This document shows, one piece after another, positions 20,298 through 30,729 of a stretch of DNA of 64,000 nucleotides. Every line of letters starts with the position of its first letter. Position 1 is the first letter of the stretch. The notes under the pieces are model-generated. The model was not told the DNA's origin, did not search any database, and saw only the letters and a program-made list of their open reading frames with translations. Origin of the DNA: Thalassotalea nanhaiensis (lineage in GTDB: Bacteria > Pseudomonadota > Gammaproteobacteria > Enterobacterales > Alteromonadaceae); NCBI RefSeq assembly GCF_031583575.1, contig NZ_CP134146.1:3782001-3846000 (forward strand), given 5' to 3'. A program made the position numbers and the translations under genes.

Positions 20298-21650
20298 CTA
20301 CTGCCCTGAAACCTGCATTTCTTCGATAATGATAGAGCCAGTTTTAATACTGCCGCGTAAATCATAATCGCTTCCGGTAGCAACAACCGCTTTAAAGATA
20401 TCCTTTAAATTTCCAGCTATGGTAACTTCAGAGACAGGGTATTGTATTTGGCCATTTTCAACCCAAAACCCTGCAGCGCCGCGAGAGTAATCACCATTAA
20501 CTACATTAACCCCTTGCCCCATTAACTCAGTCACTAATAAGCCTGTTCCTAATGTTTTTAACATAGCGTCAAAATCGCCATTATTAGCAGATATTAACCA
20601 GTTATGAATGCCACCAGCATTACCCGTTGAAGTAAGTCCTAACTTACGCGCTGAATAGCTGGTTAAAAGGTATGACTGTAACACGCCGTCGACAATAAAC
20701 TCTCTATCCTGTGTTGCTATACCCTCTGCATCAAAGCTGCTACTAGCTAATCCGCGCAAAATATGTGGACGTTCTGATATGTTCAAATGCGATGAAAAAA
20801 CTTGCTCACCAATAGCATCTAATAAAAATGATGAATTGCGGTATAAATTACCGCCACTTATCGCTGCAATGAAATGACCGAATAGACTATTTGCTACATC
20901 TGCTCTAAACATCACGGGTGTTTTTTGGGTATTAATCTTATGGCTATTAAGTCTTGCAACAGCCGCCTGCGCCGACTCTAAGCCAACTGCTTTCGCAGAT
21001 TGCAATTGATCAAACTCACGACTAACTGTATAGCTATAATCACGTTGCATATCCTCACCATCCGCAGCAATCATCATACAACTTAAGCTATGGCGGGTAC
21101 TTGGATAGCCAACGATTTGGCCATGACTATTACCGTAAACCTTGAACCCTTCATAACTGGCAAAATTAGCGCCATCAGAATTTGTAATTTTACTATCACT
21201 ATTCAACGCGGTGACCTCAGCTTCTGTGGCAATGTCAATTGCTTCTTCGGTCGTTAGTGATTGGGGGTGATATAAATCTAGATCTTGAGGGTTAAATGCT
21301 ATCAATTCTTTATCTGCAAGTCCTGAACAAGGATCTACCGATGTGTACTTGGCAATATTAATTGCAGCCTGAACCGATTGTTGCAGCGCCGTTTCAGACA
21401 AGTCTGCGGTAGAAGCGGAGCCTTTACGACCTTCCTTATAAACCGTAATACCTAACGCACCATCGTTAGTAAATTCAACGGTATCCACTTCTCCTAATCG
21501 AGTAGAAACGCTTAAGCCTTCTTGTTTGCTGATTGATACTTCAGCATCATCTGCACCTAAGGTTTTAGCCAATTCAAGAACTTTGGCCACTTTGTCTTTA
21601 ACTTGTGAAATTGAGGTATTTATAGATTCTAGATTTTGCATTGATGCCAT
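20298..21650 (-). CDS. pmbA: Metalloprotease-related protein PmbA/TldE
   Basis: TldE subunit of the TldD-TldE heterodimeric protease, which in E. coli processes microcin B17 and degrades the antitoxin CcdA. It has the PmbA family layout (LGEVDTVEF, ALGITVYKEGRKGSAST) and lacks the HExxxH motif, as expected for the non-catalytic partner. The frame is open from ATG 21674; alignment with E. coli favours ATG 21650 or 21641, and no clear ribosome site decides. Its partner tldD is only about 0.75 kb away, beyond darP. Confidence 0.94.
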   Translation of the reverse strand: MASMQNLESINTSISQVKDKVAKVLELAKTLGADDAEVSISKQEGLSVSTRLGEVDTVEFTNDGALGITVYKEGRKGSASTADLSETALQQSVQAAINIAKYTSVDPCSGLADKELIAFNPQDLDLYHPQSLTTEEAIDIATEAEVTALNSDSKITNSDGANFASYEGFKVYGNSHGQIVGYPSTRHSLSCMMIAADGEDMQRDYSYTVSREFDQLQSAKAVGLESAQAAVARLNSHKINTQKTPVMFRADVANSLFGHFIAAISGGNLYRNSSFLLDAIGEQVFSSHLNISERPHILRGLASSSFDAEGIATQDREFIVDGVLQSYLLTSYSARKLGLTSTGNAGGIHNWLISANNGDFDAMLKTLGTGLLVTELMGQGVNVVNGDYSRGAAGFWVENGQIQYPVSEVTIAGNLKDIFKAVVATGSDYDLRGSIKTGSIIIEEMQVSGQ

Positions 21651-21804
21651 CAACAGTGAGCACTTTAAGAACATTTGGTCAGTATAACTTAAGCTCTAAA
21701 AGCACGAAAAAAATTAATTTAATAAGCATAACATACAGATATTAATTAACTTAACGTTATGTTGTATAATTAGTGCATTATTTTATTTTAACTATGACGA
21801 TTTT

Positions 21805-22323
21805 ATGAAAAAGCGCGGTAAAAAATTTATTGATGAAGACATCCTTATTGTCAGCAAAACTGAAATCAAGAATGACATGAAAGACATGCAAAAACTTGGT
21901 GAGCAAATTTGTAAACTCAATCATAAACAGCGAGCTAAACTTACTCTTAATGAAGAAATTGAAGCTGCATTAATTATCGCTGACAAAATTAAAGGTAAGC
22001 ATGATGCTTACCATCGTAATGTGCAGTTTATTGCAAAACAGTTATTCGAGAGTGATTATGAAGCAATTCAAGCTCAACTTGATAAATTGAATAATAAGCA
22101 TGCACAAGAGCATATCAATAATTCAAAACTTGAAGCAGTTCGCGATCAATTAATTGCTCAAGGTGATATAAAAATCGATGAAATATTAACTGAATATGAT
22201 GGTTTTGAACGCCAGCGTATGCGCCAGTTAGTACGACAAGCGGCAAAAGAAGTAAAACAAGAAAAACCAGGGAAAAGCTTTAAAGAGTTATTTAAATACT
22301 TAAAAGAAAATATTGTTCTTTAA
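21805..22323 (+). CDS. darP: Ribosome biogenesis factor DarP (YjgA, DUF615)
   Basis: Member of the YjgA/DUF615 family; E. coli DarP helps late assembly of the 50S subunit. 172 aa, highly charged and helical, with the family C-terminal segment RQRMRQLVRQAAKE. Divergent from pmbA, a pairing also seen in E. coli; convergent with tldD. Confidence 0.92.
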   Translation: MKKRGKKFIDEDILIVSKTEIKNDMKDMQKLGEQICKLNHKQRAKLTLNEEIEAALIIADKIKGKHDAYHRNVQFIAKQLFESDYEAIQAQLDKLNNKHAQEHINNSKLEAVRDQLIAQGDIKIDEILTEYDGFERQRMRQLVRQAAKEVKQEKPGKSFKELFKYLKENIVL

Positions 22324-22335
22324 GTAAGTAAACAT

Positions 22336-22389
22336 AAAAGGGGTCAGTGATATTTACTTTAGACGAAGTAATTATCACTGACCCCTTTT
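22336..22389. terminator. Long perfect hairpin between convergent darP and tldD
   Basis: 17-nt perfect arms (22336-22352 and 22373-22389, core GGGGTCAGTGATA) enclose an inner 6-bp stem TTACTT/AAGTAA. A run of A or T flanks each side, so it could terminate both converging genes. The GGGGTCAG...CTGACCCC form resembles a widespread palindromic repeat found in many gammaproteobacteria, so it may be a mobile palindromic unit put to use as a terminator. Confidence 0.8.
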
Positions 22390-22407
22390 TCATTCTGAAC
22401 TTTTTTG

Positions 22408-23847
22408 TTACTGCGTACCACCAATGGTCATTTCATCAACCTTCAACGTTGGTTGACCAACTCCTACAGGAATGCTTTGACCATCTTTGCCACACACACC
22501 AACGCCACTATCAAGTGCTAAGTCATTACCGACCATGCTTACTTGCTGCATCGCTTCTGGACCACTTCCAATTAATGTTGCTCCTTTAACCGGCGAGGTA
22601 ATTTCACCATTTTCAATTAAATAAGCTTCAGCAGTGGTAAATACAAACTTGCCTGAAGTGATATCAACTTGACCGCCAGCAAAATTCGGCGCATAGATAC
22701 CTTTTTTAACCGACTTAATAATGTCTTCTGGTGAGTGCTCGCCAGCAAGCATGTAGGTATTAGTCATACGCGGTAAAGGTAAATGTGCATATGACTCTCT
22801 ACGACCATTACCTGTAGGCTTTACGCCCATTAAATGCGCATTATGCTTGTCTTGCATATATCCCTTCAATATACCATTTTCAATCAGTACATTGTATTGC
22901 CCAGGTGTACCTTCATCGTCAATGGCAACCGAGCCTCGGCGATCGGCAATCGTGCCATCATCAACAATTGTACAATGCTCTGACGCAACTTTTTGACCAA
23001 TTTTTCCAGAAAAAGCGGATGAGCCTTTACGGTTAAAATCGCCTTCTAAACCATGTCCTACCGCTTCATGCAGTAACACACCAGGCCAACCGGCTCCGAG
23101 TACCACGGGTAACATCCCAGCTGGTGCGTCTATAGCAACCAAGTTCACTAACGCTTGCCTAACCGCTTCTTCTGCATAAGCATGATATCTAGGCTTAGTG
23201 CCTTCTAATTCAAAGAAGTGACTGTAGCCTGCTCGTGCTCCACCACCGGAGTTTCCACGTTCGCGGCGTCCATTAGCTTCAACCAACACTGAACAATTTA
23301 ATCGTACTAACGGGCGAATATCTGTCGCATATGTTCCATCACTTGCCGCAACTAACACCTTTTCATAAACACCTGACAAGCTAACAATTACCTGCTGAAC
23401 ACGGCTGTCCTGTGCACGAGCAATGGCTTCAACCTCATGTAATAGATTTATTTTTTGCTCTTGCGTTAATGTCGACAACGGATCAATTTCACTATAAAGC
23501 TCCGTTATTTTCTGTGGGGCAAATACTTGAATGCTTTGGCTTTTACTTTCCTTCACAATTCCACGAGCAGCAGAGGCCGCTTTTAATAAGGCATTGCTAT
23601 TGATGTCATCTGAATAAGCAAAGCCCGTTTTTTCACCGCTAATGGCTCTTACGCCAACACCACGTTCAATGTTATATGAACCTTCTTTAACAATGCCATC
23701 TTCAAGCATCCAAGACTCATGGCTTGATGACTGAAAGTACAAGTCGGCGTAATCAATGTCACGAGCACAAATGTGGTTTAGTGTTTTACTTAATTCTTCC
23801 TGACCAAGCTGGCTGGAATGTAATAGTTCTTGTTCAACAAGATTCAT
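22408..23847 (-). CDS. tldD: Metalloprotease TldD
   Basis: Catalytic subunit of the TldD-TldE zinc protease. The metal-binding HEAVGH motif is at residues 260-265, and the family segment [15 protein letters not shown] is intact. 479 aa matches E. coli TldD. It lies 21 bp after the nitrilase-family gene and in the conserved yhdP-tldD neighbourhood. Confidence 0.96.
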   Translation of the reverse strand: MNLVEQELLHSSQLGQEELSKTLNHICARDIDYADLYFQSSSHESWMLEDGIVKEGSYNIERGVGVRAISGEKTGFAYSDDINSNALLKAASAARGIVKESKSQSIQVFAPQKITELYSEIDPLSTLTQEQKINLLHEVEAIARAQDSRVQQVIVSLSGVYEKVLVAASDGTYATDIRPLVRLNCSVLVEANGRRERGNSGGGARAGYSHFFELEGTKPRYHAYAEEAVRQALVNLVAIDAPAGMLPVVLGAGWPGVLLHEAVGHGLEGDFNRKGSSAFSGKIGQKVASEHCTIVDDGTIADRRGSVAIDDEGTPGQYNVLIENGILKGYMQDKHNAHLMGVKPTGNGRRESYAHLPLPRMTNTYMLAGEHSPEDIIKSVKKGIYAPNFAGGQVDITSGKFVFTTAEAYLIENGEITSPVKGATLIGSGPEAMQQVSMVGNDLALDSGVGVCGKDGQSIPVGVGQPTLKVDEMTIGGTQ

Positions 23848-23868
23848 TTTAAATGTCCGTGTTCTTTA

Positions 23869-24699
23869 TTATGTTAGGTTCAGTTTAACTGAAAATTGAT
23901 TATGGCGAGCAACTGGAATATCTGCCCTTATTTTTTTAATGAGCTGTCGATCAAACTCACTACTCACATAGCCGACACCTTCGTCCTTCATTGCCACTAT
24001 TTCCCCCCAAGGGTTAATAATCATCGAATGACCATAGGTTTGACGACCGTTTAAATGTTCGCCTTCTTGGCCAGCAGCAACGATATATACTTGGTTTTCA
24101 ATTGCTCTGGCCTGTAATAATGCTTGCCAATGAGCTTGACCAGTAACCTTAGTGAAGGCGCTGGGTACACAAATAACATCTGCACCTTGTTCGGTAAGTG
24201 CCCTAAACAATTCAGGAAAGCGTAAGTCATAACATACCGTCATGCCTAATTTAAAACTAGGCAAAATAGATACTGATAGCTTTTCACCTTTTAGAGTCAG
24301 CGCTGATTCACGATAACTTTTTTCACTGTCAGCGACATCGACATCAAACAAATGAATTTTTTGATAATCGTTTACCAACTCACCCTGCGGCGAAAATAAC
24401 AAACTACTGGCAGTAAATTTATCAGCTTGAGCTGATTGTAAAGGGATGGTACCAGCAAGCAGAAAAACATTATATTTTTCGGCTAACTCGGCCAGTCGTT
24501 TCTGCATAAAACCTTTGCCTAGCGGCTCTGCAAACTCAATTTGTTTGCCATCTTTTCCGCCAAAGTATAAACAGGCCTCAGGTAATACAACTAAATGCTC
24601 ATCGGACGTTGGCAATGTCGAAAGAATGGTTTCGATACAGGTTAAGTTCTCGACTACATCAGGAACCGATTGCAGCTGTATAGCTGTTAGTCTAGCCAT
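23869..24699 (-). CDS. Carbon-nitrogen hydrolase (nitrilase/omega-amidase family)
   Basis: Nitrilase-superfamily amidohydrolase with the full Glu-Lys-Cys triad: VLPEACLYFG (Glu), NDYQKIHLFD (Lys) and MTVCYDLRFPE (Cys). It most resembles the Nit1/Nit2 branch that hydrolyses deaminated glutathione or omega-amides; the exact substrate is inferred. The frame extends further upstream, but ATG 24699 has an AGGA site 7 nt before it, which lies inside the end of yhdP, so yhdP and this gene overlap by 8 bp (276 aa). Confidence 0.9.
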   Translation of the reverse strand: MARLTAIQLQSVPDVVENLTCIETILSTLPTSDEHLVVLPEACLYFGGKDGKQIEFAEPLGKGFMQKRLAELAEKYNVFLLAGTIPLQSAQADKFTASSLLFSPQGELVNDYQKIHLFDVDVADSEKSYRESALTLKGEKLSVSILPSFKLGMTVCYDLRFPELFRALTEQGADVICVPSAFTKVTGQAHWQALLQARAIENQVYIVAAGQEGEHLNGRQTYGHSMIINPWGEIVAMKDEGVGYVSSEFDRQLIKKIRADIPVARHNQFSVKLNLT

Positions 24700-27600
24700 T
24701 TTTAGCATCCTGTTTTTTTTCAGGTAATGCTTTATTTTCAACGTCACTGGATTGCAATTTATTTTCAGCGCCAGTTACACCGGAAGCATCTGCTTCAGAT
24801 TTTCCTTCAACTGCCTTTGGTTTATCAGGCTTACTTTTTCCGACACTGACATCGCGGCTTTTTCGGTCAACTTCTTTGAAAATAGGTTCATCAACGCTAC
24901 CGGTTAATTCAAAATTGATCACTGAAATCACTTCAGCTTTTTGTATAGCTTCATCTGCGACCATAATAGCCGCCCCCATTAATGGGTTAACCAGCCAACC
25001 GACAATAATAGGAAGACTAGAGGTTACTTTCGGGGCGAATGACATTTTATAATCAAGCTTATTAGTGACAAGGTTAGTATTACCTTTAACCGTAAGGTTA
25101 CCAGCAGCGCCGTTCATTTTTGTATTATCGGTATAGGCAACGCCATTAACTAAGGTAATTTTACCTTTAATGTCGTCATAGAACATGCCTTCGGAAAATA
25201 TGTCTCTAAAGTCCAAGGTCAGTTTTCGAACCAATGACTGAAAGCTAAAGATCGATAATAACCGAGCACCTTTGTCACTCACATCGGCTAGATAACCATC
25301 ATCAAATTTAAAATTGTATTGACCATTTAGGCTGGCTAAATTAAATTCGTGAGGCCCACCTTGCCAGTTAAAATCGTAACTGCTTTTTAAACCACTGTCC
25401 TTTATTCCAGATTCCATATCGAATTTATTGATTTCTTTTTCAATATCTTTGGAATTAAAAGCTCCTGAAATAGAAGTTTTGTTCTGTTCATCATCTTTTT
25501 GCCAAACGCCAGAAAGGCTTAAATCAGAATTTTTACGTTTCGCTGAAAATGAACGTAAAGTCGCCACGGTAGAACTGGTATTTTCCAATTCAAACAATAC
25601 TTTGCCAAAGTCCAACTGTTGGTACTTACAACTATCACAATTAAATTTAACCTTAGGAATATCAGCGGGTGAAATTTGTGATGCCGTTTCTTCTTCATCA
25701 CTTACTTCGTTCGTCTCAGGCACATCAGTTAAATGGATGAAGTCCGCATCAACCTCAAGGCCATTCTGTTGAAAATCATGGAAGAATTTCATTCGACTTC
25801 GGGCTTGGTCTGCATTTAACTGTAACAACCACCATTGTTCTTTAGCTAATAAATTGAAATCAACGTCGGTTAAGGTTTGGCCAAACAAGTCGACATTTTT
25901 AATATTACCTCTAATTCGTTCAGGAGCTTGTAAAAAAGCCAGTTTTTCTTCCGCCGGTTCAGAGCTAGAGTCAACACCTGAGCCATCAGGTATGGAATTT
26001 ATGATATCAAAAATAAACTCATGCCATGGCTGATAAACAATACTGTCAAGGTCAGTAGTAATATGAAAACCATCTGTAGGCAGTAACATTTTCTCTTTAC
26101 CTAACACCAGTTGTGTTCTCAGAAAGGCTATTTTTTGATGATCCAGTTCACCATAAAAACGTAGATTTTCATCTAAGGTAGCTTCTATAGTCGATTTATT
26201 AGCACCGCCTTTAGCCGAAGCTTTGAGTAGGGCTTGCTTTTCAGCCGGTTTAAAATACGGCTCAGGTAAGGATAAAATAGCGTTTTCTAGATTCGAATCT
26301 AAATTAAAGTCGTAACTGAGCTCACCTTCTTCCGGGATAAACAGTGATAATTTACCCTGCCAATCTAATTGACCATTAACATAAGAGCGTAAGTTTTCAG
26401 GTATTTGCGGATCGTAGTGTTGTTTTTGCCAATTAGCGAGCAAATCAATATCCACTTGATAATAGTCATCCTCAATCCGCCCGTCGACGTTCAGGTTTAT
26501 CGGCATTCCACGCCAATTTAGTGAGATATCTTTAGTTGTTATTAACTCATTATTAAAACTTAATTGGCCATTAACATGGGAAAAATTCATTTCAGGTGCT
26601 TGTAAGAACACCTCATTATTAGCAAAATTAATTATTCCTTTGGCGACAACTTTTTCAGTATCACCTAAAGGTAAATCTAACGAGAATGTCCCCTTTACTT
26701 GTCCTTTAGGATTTATCAACGTTAATGTCTCGCCAACGCTTTCAGCCATTGGACTTGCGACCATTAAGTTAGTTACGTTAGTTACTTCGGTTGTTACCGG
26801 CGTGCGCACGGTGAGTATCGAGTCACCGCTAAGAGATTCGATACCAACAACAACGTCTTTTGTTTGAATCCCCATCAAATCACCATCATAAGCAGTGATC
26901 AACATGGAGTCATTGGTGAAATTCAGGTTTAAATGCGCTTTTTCAATTGCAGGCCATGATTGCTCAAATTGATATTTAGCTTGTTCAACGTCGGCATCAA
27001 CAATAAAAATCCCACTATTATCTGTAAACGGGAATGTCGCGACAGGGCCATTAAATAACACACCGGCCTGTTTCACGTCCCCATGAAATATAGCAGCAGT
27101 TAAATACTCAACTAAGCTTTCACTCATTACAGGTAACGGTAAGTAATACTGGGCTTTACTGGCATCGCCTTGCTCTGCATAGGCATAAAGGCTCAACACG
27201 CCACTTTGGTCAACTTCCTGTAAAAATTGAACATTGGCTGTTACCGAGAGCTCATCAGAGGATAAGAAAACGTCACTAACGGCTAACTTCCAAAAGCGCT
27301 CACTCCAATTGGCATTTACTGTTGCCTTTAAGTCATTAAATGGTATCGGTCTAGAGAATCCACCATCAAAATCGATTTCATTATTTTCAGAAGTAACATC
27401 AAGTTGAATTTGGTCATTATCAAATAATAAGCGTCCTGAAATCTGTTCAATTCCCGGAATACCATTAGCAGCATTCCAACCAACATCATCAAGGTTTAAC
27501 GCTAATTGAAGTTTTTCGGCTGAAGTGCGGATTTGAATATTGGTTAAGTCACCACTTAATTGCAGACTTGAATATTTTTCAAACTCAGGAATATTATCCT

Positions 27601-28669
27601 TAATGATAGGGAATAATTGCCATAAGTTGTCTAACGAAACTGTCGATATATTGGTCAAAGACTCTGTTGGAGTACTTGTCGCTTGTAATTGAAATTCTGT
27701 CCATGGAGCTTCATTAAACAACACTTCAATGTTACTGGTTTGCATGCTGTAATTAGAAGATTGACCGTCTCTGTAGATACTTACATTACCCTCAGGTATT
27801 TTAAGAACATGCTGTTGTTCAAAGCTATCCCAAGCAAATGTATTTTCGCCCAAGTTAATGTGAAGATCAGTAAAGTAACCACCAGCTACATTCATCCAAG
27901 AACTAAAGTTTACTTCGGTACTAAATTGATCAGCTTTTTCTTTTAAGTGTTTATCAAACCAAGGGGCAAGGTTTATATTATTCCCTTCTATATAGATTTT
28001 CCCCTTAAGGTTTTCTCTTTTATCACCTTGTAAGTCAATAAGTAACTTGGCGCTGTTGCTTGAAAATCCTTCAATTTCTAACTTGCCAATACCTTTGTGA
28101 TTATTGCCGTCGTTGTGCCAAGCCAGTTTGTTCAATAAAATGGTGCGCTCTCGGCGTAAAGTCTTAATTAAAATTTTACTATCGCGAACAGAAAAGCGCT
28201 TAAATTGGTTAAGTATTAGATCAGAAAATGCGTCAATATCTGCTTCTTCAGAAGTTTGCTTTTTTGTGCCTGCATCAATAATAACCGTTTGATCAATTTT
28301 TATGCTGGCACCAACAAGAGTAAAGTTATTCGCTTTTACTTGTTGAGTTTTTAAGGTTCCCCAAAAATCTAAACCAATGTCAATTTCATCAATTTCAACT
28401 TTCAGTGCCTCTGAATCTGACAGGACTACCTGTTTTACCACTAAGGTGGGGCCAAACTTATGCCAACCGGCAGAAAGCTCTCCAATTTCAATTTCACCTT
28501 GATAGACACTGTTAATATAGTCTTCAAGATTATTTTTAAAGGTGTGCGCATGTGGTAAAAATATTCGGGCAGAGGTAAGCAACACCGCCATTAACACTAG
28601 CAAGACTGCTAGTGTTTTATAGAGGCGATTTAGCCAAGTATTTAAATATGCCCAAAACGTTTTTTTCAC
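24692..28669 (-). CDS. yhdP: AsmA-like envelope protein YhdP
   Basis: Very large (1325 aa) inner-membrane-anchored periplasmic protein of the TamB/YdbH/YhdP group, which carries phospholipid toward the outer membrane. An N-terminal membrane helix (about residues 15-35) is followed by a long beta-rich DUF3971 region and an AsmA_2-like C-terminal domain (about 1000-1240), then a Lys/Glu-rich tail. It starts with GTG at 28669, sharing one base with the rng stop (TAGTG). The order rng-yhdP-tldD is as in E. coli. Confidence 0.93.
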   Translation of the reverse strand: MKKTFWAYLNTWLNRLYKTLAVLLVLMAVLLTSARIFLPHAHTFKNNLEDYINSVYQGEIEIGELSAGWHKFGPTLVVKQVVLSDSEALKVEIDEIDIGLDFWGTLKTQQVKANNFTLVGASIKIDQTVIIDAGTKKQTSEEADIDAFSDLILNQFKRFSVRDSKILIKTLRRERTILLNKLAWHNDGNNHKGIGKLEIEGFSSNSAKLLIDLQGDKRENLKGKIYIEGNNINLAPWFDKHLKEKADQFSTEVNFSSWMNVAGGYFTDLHINLGENTFAWDSFEQQHVLKIPEGNVSIYRDGQSSNYSMQTSNIEVLFNEAPWTEFQLQATSTPTESLTNISTVSLDNLWQLFPIIKDNIPEFEKYSSLQLSGDLTNIQIRTSAEKLQLALNLDDVGWNAANGIPGIEQISGRLLFDNDQIQLDVTSENNEIDFDGGFSRPIPFNDLKATVNANWSERFWKLAVSDVFLSSDELSVTANVQFLQEVDQSGVLSLYAYAEQGDASKAQYYLPLPVMSESLVEYLTAAIFHGDVKQAGVLFNGPVATFPFTDNSGIFIVDADVEQAKYQFEQSWPAIEKAHLNLNFTNDSMLITAYDGDLMGIQTKDVVVGIESLSGDSILTVRTPVTTEVTNVTNLMVASPMAESVGETLTLINPKGQVKGTFSLDLPLGDTEKVVAKGIINFANNEVFLQAPEMNFSHVNGQLSFNNELITTKDISLNWRGMPINLNVDGRIEDDYYQVDIDLLANWQKQHYDPQIPENLRSYVNGQLDWQGKLSLFIPEEGELSYDFNLDSNLENAILSLPEPYFKPAEKQALLKASAKGGANKSTIEATLDENLRFYGELDHQKIAFLRTQLVLGKEKMLLPTDGFHITTDLDSIVYQPWHEFIFDIINSIPDGSGVDSSSEPAEEKLAFLQAPERIRGNIKNVDLFGQTLTDVDFNLLAKEQWWLLQLNADQARSRMKFFHDFQQNGLEVDADFIHLTDVPETNEVSDEEETASQISPADIPKVKFNCDSCKYQQLDFGKVLFELENTSSTVATLRSFSAKRKNSDLSLSGVWQKDDEQNKTSISGAFNSKDIEKEINKFDMESGIKDSGLKSSYDFNWQGGPHEFNLASLNGQYNFKFDDGYLADVSDKGARLLSIFSFQSLVRKLTLDFRDIFSEGMFYDDIKGKITLVNGVAYTDNTKMNGAAGNLTVKGNTNLVTNKLDYKMSFAPKVTSSLPIIVGWLVNPLMGAAIMVADEAIQKAEVISVINFELTGSVDEPIFKEVDRKSRDVSVGKSKPDKPKAVEGKSEADASGVTGAENKLQSSDVENKALPEKKQDAKNG

Positions 28670-30132
28670 TACATCATTACCACGTCAAATTGTTCTTGGT
28701 TATACATAGTTTCAGTTTGCACTTTAATATGTTTGCCAATAAATACTTCTAACTCGGCTAAATGATGTAATTCATCGTCATTTAGAGACTCACTAACTTT
28801 AGGTGAAGCATATACAATAAATTTATCTGCATCATAGGCGCGGTTCACTCGAACTATTTCACGCAAGATTTCAAAGCAAACAGTTTCAACCGTTTTTAAA
28901 TTACCCCGACCGTCACAAACAGGGCACTCACCACAAAGAATATGTTCAAGTGATTCACGAGTACGTTTTCGAGTCATTTCGACCAAGCCTAACGATGAAA
29001 AGTTACTGATACTGTATTTCACCTTATCTTTGGCCATAGCAACATCTAAAGAGTGCAGCACTCGTTTTTTATGCTCCGCATTAGACATATCGATAAAGTC
29101 GACGATTATAATACCACCAAGATTTCTAAGTCTTAACTGACGAGCAATTGCCTGGGTTGCTTCAATATTGGTATTAAATATTGTTTCTTCTAAGTTGCGG
29201 TGACCGACAAATGCCCCGGTATTTATATCAACCGTGGTCATCGCTTCAGTTTGATCAATGATTAATGATCCACCCGACTTTAATTCAACTTTACGCTTTA
29301 ACGCTCTTTGAATTTCATTTTCCACATCGAATAAATCGAAAATTGGTCGTTCACCAGGATAATATTCAATGATAGGTTTAATTTCAGGAACAAACTCATC
29401 TGTAAACTCAATAAGCTCATCAAAAGATAAACGCGAATCCACGCGTATTCGTTCAAGTCCGCTACCTACAAAGTCACGAATGATACGACATGCTAAATAC
29501 AAGTCCTGATATAACGCCAAGTTTGTTTGCTTACGTTGTTTACGCTCAACGACCTTTTTCCAAACACGACGTAAAAACTCAGCGTCATGGGCTAACTCTT
29601 CTTCGCCTGCGCCTTCAGCAACGGTTCTAACAATAAACCCGCTTTCATCGTCACAATACGGTACCACTATTTTCTTTAAACGCGCCCGCTCTTGTTCATC
29701 TTCAATACGTTGAGAAACACCAGCGTGACTTGAGTTTGGCATCAATACTAAATACCGTGAAGCGATGGTTAAGTCAGTCGTTAAACGAGCACCTTTCGTC
29801 CCTAAAGGATCTTTAACAACTTGCACCATAATGTGCTGACCTTCATGAACTAAAGTTCGAATATCAGGAACTTCATTTTCATTTGTATCATTATTGGTAA
29901 TTAACTTTGTACGAATATCTGACGCGTGAAGAAAGGCAGCTTTATCCAAACCAATATCAACAAAAGCAGCTTGCATGCCAGGTAACACACGGATAACTTT
30001 GCCTAAATAAATATTACCAACGATGCCACGCTTTAAATTTCGTTCTACATGAACTTCTTGTAAAGTACCATTTTCGATTAGCGCAACACGGGTTTCACTT
30101 GGCGTAACGTTAATTAATAATTCACCGCTCAT
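28669..30132 (-). CDS. rng: Ribonuclease G
   Basis: RNase E/G-family endoribonuclease acting in 16S rRNA 5' maturation and mRNA decay. The S1 domain spans about residues 35-125. The catalytic Asp residues are in MTTVDINTG and IIIVDFIDM, and a zinc-link-type CGECPVCDG is near residue 405. 487 aa is typical of RNase G and lacks the long RNase E scaffold. Its ATGA start overlaps the maf stop. Confidence 0.96.
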   Translation of the reverse strand: MSGELLINVTPSETRVALIENGTLQEVHVERNLKRGIVGNIYLGKVIRVLPGMQAAFVDIGLDKAAFLHASDIRTKLITNNDTNENEVPDIRTLVHEGQHIMVQVVKDPLGTKGARLTTDLTIASRYLVLMPNSSHAGVSQRIEDEQERARLKKIVVPYCDDESGFIVRTVAEGAGEEELAHDAEFLRRVWKKVVERKQRKQTNLALYQDLYLACRIIRDFVGSGLERIRVDSRLSFDELIEFTDEFVPEIKPIIEYYPGERPIFDLFDVENEIQRALKRKVELKSGGSLIIDQTEAMTTVDINTGAFVGHRNLEETIFNTNIEATQAIARQLRLRNLGGIIIVDFIDMSNAEHKKRVLHSLDVAMAKDKVKYSISNFSSLGLVEMTRKRTRESLEHILCGECPVCDGRGNLKTVETVCFEILREIVRVNRAYDADKFIVYASPKVSESLNDDELHHLAELEVFIGKHIKVQTETMYNQEQFDVVMM

Positions 30133-30728
30133 TTAGCACCTTCGAGAGTTAATTTTTTTGATTGTGCTTTTGCCGTTAACAAAAGCTGCTCGGTTTCATA
30201 TAAAGGCAAACCTACTACTGAAGAATAGCTGCCTTCGATGCGTTTCACGAATTTTCCTGCAAGTCCTTGAATGCCATAACTACCAGCTTTATCTTGAGGC
30301 TCACCCGACTGCCAATAATCCTTTATTTCAACATCAGTAATCGCTCTAAATACAACGTCGGTAACGACGACTTCTGACAATACGGTATCGGCGTTAATCA
30401 CGGCAATTGCGGTCATTACTTGATGTTTCTTATTCGATAACCCTGACAGCATCTGCAAGCAATCTTCAAAGTCTTTAGGTTTGCCAAGTATATTATTATT
30501 GTTAACTACTATTGTATCTGAGCCAAGCACCCAATCTGATGGATTAATTGTTACAACATTTTTCAAACCGGCTTGCGCTTTTTCTATCGCCATTCTCAGC
30601 ACAAACTTCTCAGCAACTTCATCTTTAAAAGCCACTTCATTTATATCGGCGCTTACGAGTTCAAATTGCTCGGCAATTTGCTTTAGTAATTCTTGTCTTC
30701 GAGGTGACTTAGACGCTAAATAAAACAT
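30129..30728 (-). CDS. Nucleoside triphosphate pyrophosphatase YhdE (Maf family)
   Basis: Maf-family house-cleaning pyrophosphatase (dTTP/UTP type by neighbourhood). The SPRRQELL loop is near residues 8-15, with SDTIVV and the KPKDFEDC segment following. 199 aa. It lies between mreD and rng exactly as yhdE does in E. coli. Confidence 0.93.
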   Translation of the reverse strand: MFYLASKSPRRQELLKQIAEQFELVSADINEVAFKDEVAEKFVLRMAIEKAQAGLKNVVTINPSDWVLGSDTIVVNNNNILGKPKDFEDCLQMLSGLSNKKHQVMTAIAVINADTVLSEVVVTDVVFRAITDVEIKDYWQSGEPQDKAGSYGIQGLAGKFVKRIEGSYSSVVGLPLYETEQLLLTAKAQSKKLTLEGAK

Positions 30729-30729
30729 A

